64,000 bases of DNA from Janthinobacterium sp051380735 (GTDB taxonomy: Bacteria; Pseudomonadota; Gammaproteobacteria; Burkholderiales; Burkholderiaceae_D): assembly GCF_051380735.1 (NCBI RefSeq), contig NZ_JBNYXQ010000004.1, forward strand, positions 1-64,000, written 5' to 3'. A program made the translations under genes and the position numbers. The number at the start of each line of letters is the position of its first letter. Position 1 is the first letter of the stretch. Below the pieces are notes generated by a model. That model was given only the letters and a program-made list of their open reading frames with translations, was not told the origin of the DNA and did no database searches. Of this stretch, positions 34,387-43,419 are shown one piece after another.

Positions 34387-36435
34387 TTATTCCGGTGCCC
34401 GTATATGGTCGACCATCCCGCTGCTGCGTTTGTTGGGTGCCGGTGTCAGCAGGCTGACCAGGATGGCCGTCGCCAGGCCGGCCGGCATGCCAAAGATGCC
34501 GGCGGCGATCGGCGCGATATGGAACCACTGGCCGCTTGGTCCGCCGCCCAGCAACGGGCTGGCCTGCAACATGTAGTACAGGCACACGCCAAAGCCGGCC
34601 AGCATGCCGGCCACGGCGCCATGGTGGTTGGCGCGTTTCCAGAACACGCCCAGCACCAGTGCCGGAAACAGGGTCGAGGCGGCCAGCGAAAAGGCGATGC
34701 CCACCAGCGACAGGATGTCGGCCGGCTTTTGCGAGGCCGCATAGGCGGCGATAAAGGCCACCGCCAGCAGCAGCAGTTTGGAAATCGTCACGCGCTTTTG
34801 CGTCGAGGCGGTCGGGTCGACTACCTTGTAATAGATGTCGTGCGACAGGCCGTTGGAAATGGCCAGCAGCAAGCCGTCTGCCGTCGACAGGGCGGCAGCC
34901 AGGCCGCCGGCCGCCACCAAGCCCGAAATTACATACGGCAGGCCGGCAATCTCGGGCGTGGCCAGCACCAGCACATCGGCGTCGATGGCGATCTCGGCCA
35001 GCTGCACCACGCCGTCGCGATTGACGTCGACGATGCTGATCAATGGGCTGAGCTTGTCGACATTGGCCCAGTACGACACCCACGTCGGCAAGTGCGCATA
35101 TTGGGTGCCGACCAGGGCCGAGTAGATATCGTATTTGACCAGCACCGCCAGCGCCGGAATGGTCAGGTAAATGAGCAGGATAAAGAACAGGGTCCAGAAT
35201 ACCGAGACCCGGGTTTCATGCACCGACGGCGTGGTGTACGAGCGCATCAGGATATGCGGCAGGGCAGCCGTACCCAGCATCATGCAGAACACCAGGGCCA
35301 GGAAATTGTTGCGTTTGATATCGGATTGCGCGCGGTCGGGCGCGGGAAACGGCTGGGCATGCGGCGTGATCGGTTCGGCCCGTTTCAAATTCAGGGCCAG
35401 CGCCGACTGCCACGCGCTGCGCGCTTCTTCCGGGCTTTTCGGATAGGCGATCAGGGTGCGCTCGGCGCTGCGGATATCGAACAGCGAAGCGTTGCGCTTG
35501 CGCAGGATATCGAGCTGGCGCTGGGCCGCCAGCCGGCCCGCCTCCCACGAGGCCGGCAAGCCGTCCAGGTCGGCCTGGTAGTTGTGCGCGCGCTGGGCGT
35601 AGATGTCGCGCACTTCCTGCTCTTTCGGATCCTGGCCCAGCACCTGCTCGCGCGCGCTCAGCTGCGTCAGCACCTTGCCATAGGCGATCTGCGGCACCGG
35701 ATTGTCGGCATGCTTGACTGACAGCCACATGGCGGGAATCAGGAAGGCGACCACGATGATGATGTATTGCGCCACTTGCGTCCAGGTAATGGCGCGCATG
35801 CCGCCCAGGAAAGAGCACACCAGGATGCTGGCCAGGCCGAGGAAAATGCCGACCGAAAAATCGACGCCTGTAAAGCGCGAGGCGATCAGGCCGACCGCGT
35901 AAATCTGCGCTACTACATAGATAAACGACACCACGATCGTGGCGGCCACGGCCAGCACGCGCACCGGCGCGCCACGGCCAGCAGGCCCGCCCGCATAGCG
36001 CGCCGCCAGGAAATCGGGAATCGTGTACTGGCCGAATTTGCGCAGATAGGGCGCGATCAGCAGCGACACCAGGCAATAGCCGCCGGTCCAGCCCATGATG
36101 AAGGCCAGGCCATCGAAACCGTTCAGGTACAGTCCGCCGGCCAGGCTGATGAAGCTGGCCGCCGAGATCCAGTCGGCGGCGGTGGCCATGCCGTTGAACA
36201 GGGCCGGCACGCGCCGCCCGGCCACATAGTATTCGGTGACGTTCGAGGTGCGGCTGATGACGCCGATGGTGGCGTACAGGGTGATGGTGGCGAACATGAA
36301 CAGATAGCCTATCCATACGCGCGACATGCCCTCCTGTTCCAGTACCGTCAAGGCCAGCAAAAAAGCGGCAAAGCCGGCCGCAAACAGCAGGTAATAGCGC
36401 GCCAGACGCTTGAACAGGCTGCGTGGCGCGCTCAT
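34387..36435 (-). CDS. Sodium:solute symporter (ActP-like, VC_2705 subfamily)
   Basis: 682 residues from the ATG at 36435, whose ATGA overlaps the DUF4212 stop. About 13 membrane helices of the SSS fold. A hydrophilic insertion of about 130 residues (from 'VKHADNPVPQIAYG' to 'PAPDRAQSDI') interrupts the helices, which marks the ActP-like subfamily paired with DUF4212 partners. Likely imports acetate or another small carboxylate with Na+ (inference from family). It is the last gene of the chain RR-HK-DUF4212-SSS. Confidence 0.88.
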   Translation of the reverse strand: MSAPRSLFKRLARYYLLFAAGFAAFLLALTVLEQEGMSRVWIGYLFMFATITLYATIGVISRTSNVTEYYVAGRRVPALFNGMATAADWISAASFISLAGGLYLNGFDGLAFIMGWTGGYCLVSLLIAPYLRKFGQYTIPDFLAARYAGGPAGRGAPVRVLAVAATIVVSFIYVVAQIYAVGLIASRFTGVDFSVGIFLGLASILVCSFLGGMRAITWTQVAQYIIIVVAFLIPAMWLSVKHADNPVPQIAYGKVLTQLSAREQVLGQDPKEQEVRDIYAQRAHNYQADLDGLPASWEAGRLAAQRQLDILRKRNASLFDIRSAERTLIAYPKSPEEARSAWQSALALNLKRAEPITPHAQPFPAPDRAQSDIKRNNFLALVFCMMLGTAALPHILMRSYTTPSVHETRVSVFWTLFFILLIYLTIPALAVLVKYDIYSALVGTQYAHLPTWVSYWANVDKLSPLISIVDVNRDGVVQLAEIAIDADVLVLATPEIAGLPYVISGLVAAGGLAAALSTADGLLLAISNGLSHDIYYKVVDPTASTQKRVTISKLLLLAVAFIAAYAASQKPADILSLVGIAFSLAASTLFPALVLGVFWKRANHHGAVAGMLAGFGVCLYYMLQASPLLGGGPSGQWFHIAPIAAGIFGMPAGLATAILVSLLTPAPNKRSSGMVDHIRAPE

Positions 36436-36719
36436 GGCAATGTCCCGGCCTGGCATTGCTGGTCCAGCCGGCGCATGCGCCAGGCATAGCAGCCGATGAT
36501 GGCCAGATACACCAAAGATGCACCCTGGGCCGCCATGTAAAACGGCAGTGGCCAGCCGAACAGGTGCAAATGCAGCAGTTCACGCGCGTAAAACACGGTC
36601 AGAAATCCTGTCAGCAGCCATACCAGCAGCAGCACCGCCGTCAATCGTTGCGTGGCTTGCCAGTGTGCGGCGCGGCGCGCCAGCAGGCTGGGGCTGGGCG
36701 CTGGCTTGGCCTTATCCAT
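36432..36719 (-). CDS. DUF4212 small membrane protein, symporter partner
   Basis: 95 residues with two membrane helices (about 26-46 and 59-80). The segment 'WLLTGFLTVFYARELLHLHLFGWPLPFYMAAQG' region (positions ~34-65) is the DUF4212 hallmark; these proteins nearly always precede an SSS symporter. The ATG at 36719 overlaps the kinase stop by 8 bases (ATGGATAA), and its own stop overlaps the symporter start by 4. Thought to be a small subunit of the transporter. Confidence 0.85.
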   Translation of the reverse strand: MDKAKPAPSPSLLARRAAHWQATQRLTAVLLLVWLLTGFLTVFYARELLHLHLFGWPLPFYMAAQGASLVYLAIIGCYAWRMRRLDQQCQAGTLP

Positions 36720-38259
36720 AGGTAATCTCGTCCTCGAGCGGTGGTTCCGGCGGCAGCAGCGCAAACGTCAGGCGCAGCAGGGTGCCTGGCAACTTAGGCG
36801 TGTGTGCGCGCGGATTGTGAAAAATGTCGACTTCGGCGCCATGTTGCTGGGCAATTTCGCGCACGATGGCCAGACCCAGGCCGCTGCCGTCGACATTGCT
36901 GCCAAGAATGCGATAAAAGCGTTCGAACACGTGGCTGCGTTCTGCCTGGGGAATGCCGGGTCCGGTATCTTCCACTTCCAGGATCGCCTGCTCGGCCGTG
37001 CTGCGTACGCGCACCGTCACGCTGCCGCCCGCCGGTGTATAGCGCAGTGCGTTGTCGATCAGGTTGCCCAGCAGTTCGCGCAGCATCATGGGATTGCCGG
37101 AAATCATCACCGGCTCTGTTGCCTGTTCGAAGCCCAGGTCGATCTGCTGGGCAAACGAGGCTTGCACCCAGTCCTGCACCACGGTGCGCGCCAGCTCGCT
37201 CAGTTCCAGCGGTGCGAAAGCCGTGCCCGCCTGCGGCTGGTTTTCCGCGCGCGCCAGGGCCAGCAGCTGGTTCACCAGGCGCGTAGCCGCTTCCGAGCTT
37301 TTTGCCAGTTGCTGCAAGGAGCGGTGGATCTCGTCCTGGTCGGTCTGTCGCAAGGCCAGCTCGGACTGCATGCGCATGCCGGCCAGCGGCGTTTTCATCT
37401 GGTGCGCGGCGTCGGCGATAAAGCGCTTCTGCATCTCGATCGACAGCGACAGGCGTGACAGCATGTCGTTGAGCGAACCGACCAGCGGCGTGATTTCTTC
37501 GGGTACCTGGCTTGAATCGATAGGCGACAGGTCGTCGGGCGGACGGGCCCGTATGCGTTCCTGCAGTTGCGCCAGCGGCGACAAGCCACGCGACAGCGCA
37601 AACCAGACCAGCGCCAGGATGATGGGCAAAATAATGAATTGCGGCAAAATCACGCCCTTGATGATTTCGTTGGCCAGCTGAGCCCGTTTTTCCAGGGTTT
37701 CGGCCACTTGCACCAGCGCACGCTCGCCATCGTCGCCGTCGGGCGTGTCGATATACGAAAACGCCACGCGCACCGGCGTGCCATGCACGGCGTCATTGCG
37801 AAACAGTACCGTGCCGCTACGGTAGCGTTCGGCATCCTGCGGCGGCGGCAAGTCACGGTCGCCGGCCAGGTAGCGGCCCTGCTGGTCGAGCAGCAGGTAG
37901 TACACGGCGTCGGCATCGTCGCCGCGCAGCGCCTCGCGCGCTTTGTCTCCTGTGCGGCCGGGCAACTTGCCGCCGGTTTGCGCACCATGGGTTTGCACGA
38001 GATCGGTTTGCTTGGCTTGCTGCACCAGCATGGTGACGCTGTCTTCCAGCGCATGGTCGAAGGGCTGGTTGGCGATGCCCTTGGCCACCAGGTAGGTGAT
38101 GGCGATGCTCATCGGCCACAGCAGCAGCAGCGGCGCCAGCATCCAGTCGAGGATTTCGCCGAACAGCGAATGCTGGATGGTTTCATCTTGCTCGCTGGTG
38201 GGCGGCTCGTACCAGTCGTCTTCGGCCAGCTCTTCGGCTGGCGCTGTACCGGACTTCAC
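36712..38259 (-). CDS. Two-component sensor histidine kinase (QseC/TctE type)
   Basis: 515 residues from a GTG start at 38259, chosen because GTGA overlaps the response-regulator stop. It has a cytoplasmic N-terminus, TM1 (about 40-60), a periplasmic sensor domain (60-200, 2CSK_N type), TM2 (about 203-222), a HAMP-like linker, and the kinase core with H286 in DAAHQMKTPL, N-box NLIDNALRYTP, G1 'DTGPGIP' and G2 'GSGLGLAIV'. It probably senses a carboxylate and controls the downstream symporter. TctDE-type kinases regulate tricarboxylate transport, which fits the context. Confidence 0.9.
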   Translation of the reverse strand: MKSGTAPAEELAEDDWYEPPTSEQDETIQHSLFGEILDWMLAPLLLLWPMSIAITYLVAKGIANQPFDHALEDSVTMLVQQAKQTDLVQTHGAQTGGKLPGRTGDKAREALRGDDADAVYYLLLDQQGRYLAGDRDLPPPQDAERYRSGTVLFRNDAVHGTPVRVAFSYIDTPDGDDGERALVQVAETLEKRAQLANEIIKGVILPQFIILPIILALVWFALSRGLSPLAQLQERIRARPPDDLSPIDSSQVPEEITPLVGSLNDMLSRLSLSIEMQKRFIADAAHQMKTPLAGMRMQSELALRQTDQDEIHRSLQQLAKSSEAATRLVNQLLALARAENQPQAGTAFAPLELSELARTVVQDWVQASFAQQIDLGFEQATEPVMISGNPMMLRELLGNLIDNALRYTPAGGSVTVRVRSTAEQAILEVEDTGPGIPQAERSHVFERFYRILGSNVDGSGLGLAIVREIAQQHGAEVDIFHNPRAHTPKLPGTLLRLTFALLPPEPPLEDEITYG

Positions 38260-38954
38260 TTGCCAGCGTCCAGCGGCACGCGCGCTTCCGTGTATTTTTC
38301 CAGGCAGTAACCCAGGCCGCGCACGGTGGCGATGCGCACGCCGCCCACCTCGATCTTCTTGCGCAGGCGGTGGACATACACCTCGATGGCGTTGTTCGAC
38401 ACTTCCTCTCCCCATTCGCACAGGTGGTCGACCAGCTGTTCTTTCGACACCAGCCGGCCGGTGCGGCCCAGCAGGATTTCCAGCAGGCCCAGTTCGCGCG
38501 CGGACAGGTCAATCATCTGCTCGTTGAGATACGCGCTGCGCCCGACTTGGTCATAGCTGAGCGGACCATGCCTGATGACAGTGGCGCCGCCACCGGCGCC
38601 GCGGCGGGTCAGGGCGCGCACTCTTGCCTCCAGTTCGGACAAGGCGAAGGGCTTGGCCATATAATCATCGGCACCGAGATCGAGACCGTTGACGCGTTGC
38701 TCGATGGAATCGGCGGCCGTCAGGATCAGCACCGGCAGCAGCGAGGCACGCGCGCGCAGGCGCCGCAGTACTTCCAGGCCGCTCAGTTTGGGCAGGCCCA
38801 GGTCGAGTATCAGCAGGTCGAATTCCTGGGTGGACAGGGCTGTATCGGCTTCCTGGCCATTCTTGACGCAGTCGATGGCATAGCCAGACTGGCGCAGCGA
38901 ACGGGTCAGCCCGTCGGCCAGCACGCTGTCATCTTCGGCAAGTAAAATACGCAT
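38256..38954 (-). CDS. OmpR-family response regulator (TctD/QseB type)
   Basis: 232 residues. Receiver domain (1-115) with the phosphoacceptor D51 in LILDLGLPK, T/K switch residues in 'ILTAAD' and 'YMAKPFAL', then a C-terminal winged helix (about 130-222). First gene of the leftward chain. Its stop overlaps the kinase GTG. It faces away from recA across a 218-base gap that holds both promoters. Confidence 0.92.
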   Translation of the reverse strand: MRILLAEDDSVLADGLTRSLRQSGYAIDCVKNGQEADTALSTQEFDLLILDLGLPKLSGLEVLRRLRARASLLPVLILTAADSIEQRVNGLDLGADDYMAKPFALSELEARVRALTRRGAGGGATVIRHGPLSYDQVGRSAYLNEQMIDLSARELGLLEILLGRTGRLVSKEQLVDHLCEWGEEVSNNAIEVYVHRLRKKIEVGGVRIATVRGLGYCLEKYTEARVPLDAGK

Positions 38955-39075
38955 GGCAGATTCCTAAGCTTGCGACATCAGAAGTGTGTATTGTGTTTCA
39001 TTTTGCGCAAGGTGGCGAATATTTATGAAAAACCCGTCTTGTAATGATCTGTTTCAATTCAAATGCACGTTCCGC

Positions 39076-39104
39076 TTGCATTAAGCACTGTTTTTTTATA
39101 CAGT
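39076..39104 (+). promoter_or_regulatory. recA promoter with overlapping LexA (SOS) box
   Basis: The LexA box CTGT-N8-ACAG is at 39088-39103 (CTGTTTTTTTATACAG), a perfect match to the consensus. A sigma-70 promoter, TTGCAT (39076-39081)-N17-TACAGT (39099-39104), overlaps it, so LexA binding would block RNA polymerase. It lies 69 bases before recA. Confidence 0.85.
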
Positions 39105-39172
39105 AGTGTCTGTGATGAATTTGATGCATTAACCCTATTTACCCACGCGCCAGTTCGGGCTGAAAGAACAAA

Positions 39173-40279
39173 ATGGACGATAAAAGAGCTGTAGTACCCG
39201 CATCGGAAAAAGCCAAGGCGCTGGCCGCCGCGCTGGCGCAGATCGAGAAGCAGTTTGGCAAAGGTTCGGTCATGCGCATGGATGCCAGCGCACCGATCGA
39301 AGAAGTGCAAGTCGTGTCGACCGGTTCGCTCGGCCTCGATATCGCGCTGGGCGTGGGCGGCTTGCCGCGCGGCCGCGTGGTGGAAATCTACGGTCCTGAA
39401 TCGTCGGGTAAAACCACGCTGACGCTGCAAACCATCGCCGAAATGCAAAAACTGGGCGGCACTTGCGCCTTTATCGATGCCGAGCACGCGCTTGACGTCG
39501 GCTACGCACAGAAGCTGGGCGTGAACCTGCATGAACTGCTGATCTCGCAACCGGACACGGGCGAACAGGCGCTGGAAATCTGCGACGCCCTCGTGCGTTC
39601 GGGCAGCGTCGACCTGGTGGTGATCGACTCGGTGGCGGCCCTGACGCCACGCGCCGAGATCGAAGGCGACATGGGCGATTCGCTGCCAGGCCTGCAAGCG
39701 CGTTTGATGTCGCAGGCGCTGCGCAAGCTGACCGGCTCGATCAACCGCACCAATACCCTGGTCATCTTCATCAACCAGATCCGCATGAAGATCGGCGTGA
39801 TGTTCGGTAGCCCGGAAACCACCACCGGCGGCAATGCGCTGAAATTCTACGCTTCCGTGCGCCTTGATATCCGCCGCACCGGCTCGATCAAGTCGGGTGA
39901 CGAAGTGATCGGCAACGAAACCAAGGTCAAGGTCGTCAAGAACAAGATCGCGCCACCGTTCAAGGAAGCGCACTTCGACATCCTGTACGGCGCAGGCACC
40001 TCGCGCGAAGGCGAGATCCTGGACCTCGGTTCGGACGCGAAAATCGTCGAGAAATCCGGTTCGTGGTACAGCTACAACGGCGAACGCATCGGCCAGGGCA
40101 AGGACAACGCCCGCGCTTTCCTGCAAGAGCGCCCGGCGCTGGCGCGTGAAATCGAAAACAAGGTACGCGCTTCGCTGGGCGTGCGCGAACTGCCACCGCT
40201 GGCAGGCGAAAAGCCTGAAAAAGCCGATAAAGCCGCCGAGAAGGCTGCCAAGGCTGCGGAAGCCAAAGCTGCTGAATAA
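39173..40279 (+). CDS. recA: Recombinase RecA
   Basis: ATP-dependent strand-exchange protein and coprotease for LexA. 368 residues. Walker A GPESSGKT at 74-81, the strand-binding loops around 'GDMGDSLPGLQAR' and 'IRMKIGVMFGSPETTTGG', and a Lys/Ala/Glu-rich C-terminal tail (about 345-368) in place of the usual acidic tail. SOS control is shown by the LexA box upstream. recX follows after a hairpin. Confidence 0.98.
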   Translation: MDDKRAVVPASEKAKALAAALAQIEKQFGKGSVMRMDASAPIEEVQVVSTGSLGLDIALGVGGLPRGRVVEIYGPESSGKTTLTLQTIAEMQKLGGTCAFIDAEHALDVGYAQKLGVNLHELLISQPDTGEQALEICDALVRSGSVDLVVIDSVAALTPRAEIEGDMGDSLPGLQARLMSQALRKLTGSINRTNTLVIFINQIRMKIGVMFGSPETTTGGNALKFYASVRLDIRRTGSIKSGDEVIGNETKVKVVKNKIAPPFKEAHFDILYGAGTSREGEILDLGSDAKIVEKSGSWYSYNGERIGQGKDNARAFLQERPALAREIENKVRASLGVRELPPLAGEKPEKADKAAEKAAKAAEAKAAE

Positions 40280-40326
40280 AGTGGCCTGGTAAAGAGTAAA
40301 GCGGCTTGCCGCAAGGTAGGACCATG

Positions 40327-40360
40327 ATCGCCGTCCCGCGCTGTTGCGCCGGGCGGCGAT
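40327..40360 (+). terminator. Stem-loop between recA and recX, likely partial terminator
   Basis: A 7-bp outer stem ATCGCCG / CGGCGAT (40327-40333 with 40354-40360) continues inward through CCC/GGG and GCGC/GCGC around a TGTT loop, followed by TGTGTTT. In E. coli a similar recA-recX terminator lets only a fraction of transcripts through. Confidence 0.55.
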
Positions 40361-40406
40361 TGTGTTTGCATCGCAGTAACAGTTCAATCAGAAACAAGGT
40401 GAGGAT

Positions 40407-40865
40407 ATGGCCAGAGTGCAATTAAGCCTGAAGGGCAGGGCCTTGCGCTTTCTGTCGATGCGCGAACACAGCCGTATGGAATTGCGCCGCAAGCTGCAGC
40501 GCCATGCGCAGGAAGACGACGATGTGGAAGCCTTGCTCGACAGCCTGGAACAAGCCAACTGGCTGTCGCAGGAGCGCTTTTCCGAATCGCTGATTCACCG
40601 CCGCTCGGCCCGCTTCGGCAACAGCCGCATCATGGCCGAGTTGCAAAGTCACGGCATACAGGGCGAGGCGCTGCAGGAACTCAAGGCCGGCCTGGCCGAA
40701 GGCGAAACCGAACGTGCCTGCGAGGTGTGGCGCCGCAAGTTCGGCACTGTCGCGGTGGACGCCGAACAGCGCAACAAGCAGATGCGTTTCCTGATGCAGC
40801 GCGGCTTTTCGCAGCGCGCCGTGCAGGTGGCAATCAAGGGGCTCGAGCCCGACGACGATCAATAA
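40407..40865 (+). CDS. recX: RecA regulator RecX
   Basis: 152 residues, three-helix-repeat RecX fold. Visible signatures: 'KGRALRFLSMREHSRMELRRKL', 'LLDSLEQANWLSQERFSESLIHRR' region and a closing 'RFLMQRGFSQRAVQVAI'. It binds in the RecA filament groove and limits RecA activity. It lies 127 bases after recA, behind a partial terminator, as in many proteobacteria. Confidence 0.95.
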   Translation: MARVQLSLKGRALRFLSMREHSRMELRRKLQRHAQEDDDVEALLDSLEQANWLSQERFSESLIHRRSARFGNSRIMAELQSHGIQGEALQELKAGLAEGETERACEVWRRKFGTVAVDAEQRNKQMRFLMQRGFSQRAVQVAIKGLEPDDDQ

Positions 40866-40959
40866 TTGTTAACTTGCAGGCAAGGATCAGTTATTCTGCC
40901 CACAGACGGTGGCGCATGGGGCACGCCGGCATTCTCTACCATGGAATACGGGACACCTG

Positions 40960-42498
40960 ATGAGCAACTGGCATGCCGGCTACACGGCCGAAACCGCATA
41001 CACCTATGGCTATTACACTGAATTGAACCCCTTGCGTACGCAGTTGCTGCTGCTGAGCTGGGGAATACAGCCGCCCAGGATCAGCACCGCATGCGAACTC
41101 GGGTTTGGCCAGGGCATGAGCGTCAACATCCATGCCGCGGCGTCGGGCGTACGCTGGCATGGCACCGATTTCAATCCGTCCCACACCGCCTTTGCGCAGG
41201 AACTGGCTGAAGTGTCTGGCAATGGCGCTGTGCTGTCGGAACAATCGTTCCAGGATTTTTGCGCCCGGAGCGACCTGCCTGACTTTGATTTTATCGCCCT
41301 GCACGGCATCTGGAGCTGGATCTCGCCGGAAAACCAGGCGCATATCGCCGCTTTCCTGGCGCGCAAGCTCAAACCGGGCGGCGTGCTGTATATCAGCTAC
41401 AACACGCAGGCGGGCTGGGCGGCGATGGCGCCGATCCGCGACCTGATGGAGCAGCACAGCCGCGTGATGAGTGCGCCGGGGCAGGATTCCCTGACGCGCG
41501 TGAGCAGCGCGCTGTCCTTCGTCAACCGCATGATGGAGACCCGCCCGCGCTACCTGCAAGCCAATCCCACCATCGCCGTGCGCCTGCAGCAGATCGGCGA
41601 GCAGGACCCGAATTACCTGTCGCACGAATACTTCAATCATTACTGGCAGCCGGTGTCGTTTTCGGCGCTCAAGCCGGTGCTGGCCGCCGTCAAGCTCGAG
41701 TTTGCCGGTTCGGCCGCCTACCCCGATCATGTTGCACCCCTCAACCTGTCGCCCGAACACCTGGCTTTCCTGGCGCAGATTCCGGACGCCACTTTCCGCG
41801 AGAACACCACCGACTTCCTGGTCAACCGCCAGTTCCGCCAGGATTACTGGGTCAAGGGCAGCCGCAAGCTGACCGCCCATGAGCAGGCTGTCGCACTGCG
41901 CGCCGTGCGCATCTTGCTGGTGGCGCCGGTCGACCAGATCGCCATGAAGGTCACCGGCGCCCTGGGTGAGGCCGACATGGACCAGGCCGTCTATGGCCCG
42001 CTGCTGGAACTGCTCGCCGATTACCAGCCTCATACGATAGGCGAACTGCAACAGCGTTTGCCCTCTGGTATCGCGGAACTGGGCAACTTGCTGCAGATGC
42101 TGCTGGTGCTGGCGCATAAAGCCTGTATTTCGCCGGTACAGGATGACGCCGCAATCGCGCTGGCGCGGCCGGCCTCGGGCAGGCTGAACCGGCATCTGCT
42201 GGAAAAGGCGCGGGGTCGCACCGACCTGGCCGCGCTGGCCAGTCCGGTGACAGGCGGTGGTGTCGGTGTGTTGCATTTGCAACAGTTGTTCCTGCTGGCC
42301 CGACTGGAAGGTCATCAGGACAGCGACGCCTGCGCAGCATTTGCCTGGCAGGCCATGCGCGCACTGCAGCAAACCGTGGTGCGCAATGGCACGGTGCTGA
42401 CAACGGAAGAAGACAACCTGGCCGAACTGGCTGTGCAAGCGGAACGCTTCCGCGTCACCGTGCTGCCGATTATGCAGGCACTGGGCGTGGCCGACTGA
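40960..42498 (+). CDS. SAM-dependent methyltransferase with methyltransferase regulatory domain
   Basis: 512 residues from the ATG at 40960 (MSNWHAGYTAETAYTYGYY), where the family begins; an ATG at 40909 lacks support. The N-terminal Rossmann fold has motif I 'ACELGFGQG' at 44-52 and an acidic motif 'DFIALHGIWSWI'. The middle part matches the methyltransferase regulatory domain seen with class I methyltransferases, and the C-terminal ~150 residues are helical. The substrate is unknown; some relatives modify surface polysaccharide or protein. It lies 94 bases after recX. Confidence 0.75.
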   Translation: MSNWHAGYTAETAYTYGYYTELNPLRTQLLLLSWGIQPPRISTACELGFGQGMSVNIHAAASGVRWHGTDFNPSHTAFAQELAEVSGNGAVLSEQSFQDFCARSDLPDFDFIALHGIWSWISPENQAHIAAFLARKLKPGGVLYISYNTQAGWAAMAPIRDLMEQHSRVMSAPGQDSLTRVSSALSFVNRMMETRPRYLQANPTIAVRLQQIGEQDPNYLSHEYFNHYWQPVSFSALKPVLAAVKLEFAGSAAYPDHVAPLNLSPEHLAFLAQIPDATFRENTTDFLVNRQFRQDYWVKGSRKLTAHEQAVALRAVRILLVAPVDQIAMKVTGALGEADMDQAVYGPLLELLADYQPHTIGELQQRLPSGIAELGNLLQMLLVLAHKACISPVQDDAAIALARPASGRLNRHLLEKARGRTDLAALASPVTGGGVGVLHLQQLFLLARLEGHQDSDACAAFAWQAMRALQQTVVRNGTVLTTEEDNLAELAVQAERFRVTVLPIMQALGVAD

Positions 42499-42783
42499 CG
42501 CCGAAGCCTGAGTCCGGTGGGCGCTGGCACGAACCGTGATTTTTATGATAGCCATCATTCAGAAATTGAATGATGTTATGGAAATCGTTGTTTGTATTTA
42601 TAATTTGAAATGTTTTTAACTAAGCACGGAAAATTATGTTGCGTCGCAACCGGCGCGCAATGTGCTACACTTTTAGGGTTTTTGCGGCGCCGCAGGTGCG
42701 GTTGCTGTTCGTAGAAGCTGCGAACGGCGTGCTTTATGCACATGGCTGCTTACTAAATTAAGCCGCGCAAGCGGCATCGGTCC

Positions 42784-43344
42784 ATGCCCCTGTCAACTCC
42801 CGTATCCCGGCGCGCCTTACGGCACTCCCGCGTTATCGACGTCCAAGCGTATCTGCGCGACGACGGCCTGTGGGATATCGACGCGCGCATCACCGACATC
42901 AAATCGTTCGACGCGACCCTGGCTTCTGGCCCCCGTGCCGCCGGCACCCCCCTGCATGACCTCCATTTACGCATTACTGTCGATAGCGAACTGACCATCG
43001 TCGAGGCCGAAGCTGCCTCCGATTTTGTACCCTATCCCGGTTTTTGCGATACCATCGGCCCCGCTTACCGGGAACTGATCGGTCTGAATCTATTGAAGAA
43101 TTTCCGCCGCGACTTGAAACAGCGCCTGGCGGGAATCGCTGGCTGTACTCATTTGACCGAACTGGCGCAAGTCTTGCCGACTGCGGCGGTTCAGGCATTT
43201 GCCGGCGATGTCTGGTCGACCCGTGACGGTGCGAATGCTGATTTGCCGCATGAAAAGCCGTTTCAACTCGACAAATGCCACGCCCTGCGCACTGACGGCG
43301 GGGCAGTTGCACAGTATTACCCGCGCTGGGTAGCCAAAGCGTGA
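42784..43344 (+). CDS. DUF2889 protein
   Basis: 186 residues, no signal peptide or membrane helix. It matches the DUF2889 pattern: 'RRALRHSRVIDVQAYLRDDGLWDIDARITD' region at the start, a beta-rich core and a 'RELIGLNLLKNFRRDLKQRL' motif with conserved cysteine nearby, then a C-terminal 'PFQLDKCHALR' end. The function of the family is unknown. It precedes sucC by 75 bases. The 285-base gap upstream is AT-rich and holds an extended -10 element (TGC-TACACT at 42663-42671). Confidence 0.75.
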   Translation: MPLSTPVSRRALRHSRVIDVQAYLRDDGLWDIDARITDIKSFDATLASGPRAAGTPLHDLHLRITVDSELTIVEAEAASDFVPYPGFCDTIGPAYRELIGLNLLKNFRRDLKQRLAGIAGCTHLTELAQVLPTAAVQAFAGDVWSTRDGANADLPHEKPFQLDKCHALRTDGGAVAQYYPRWVAKA

Positions 43345-43419
43345 TTCCGGCGCAGTTTTTCCTGTTTTTTTGCACCACTAACCGTATTTTTACAAATCAG
43401 TATCAGAAGGGAAGCCAGC

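Noticed and set aside
40936..42558. 540-codon open frame opposite the methyltransferase gene
   Set aside because: The plus strand carries clear methyltransferase motifs; the reverse frame has none.
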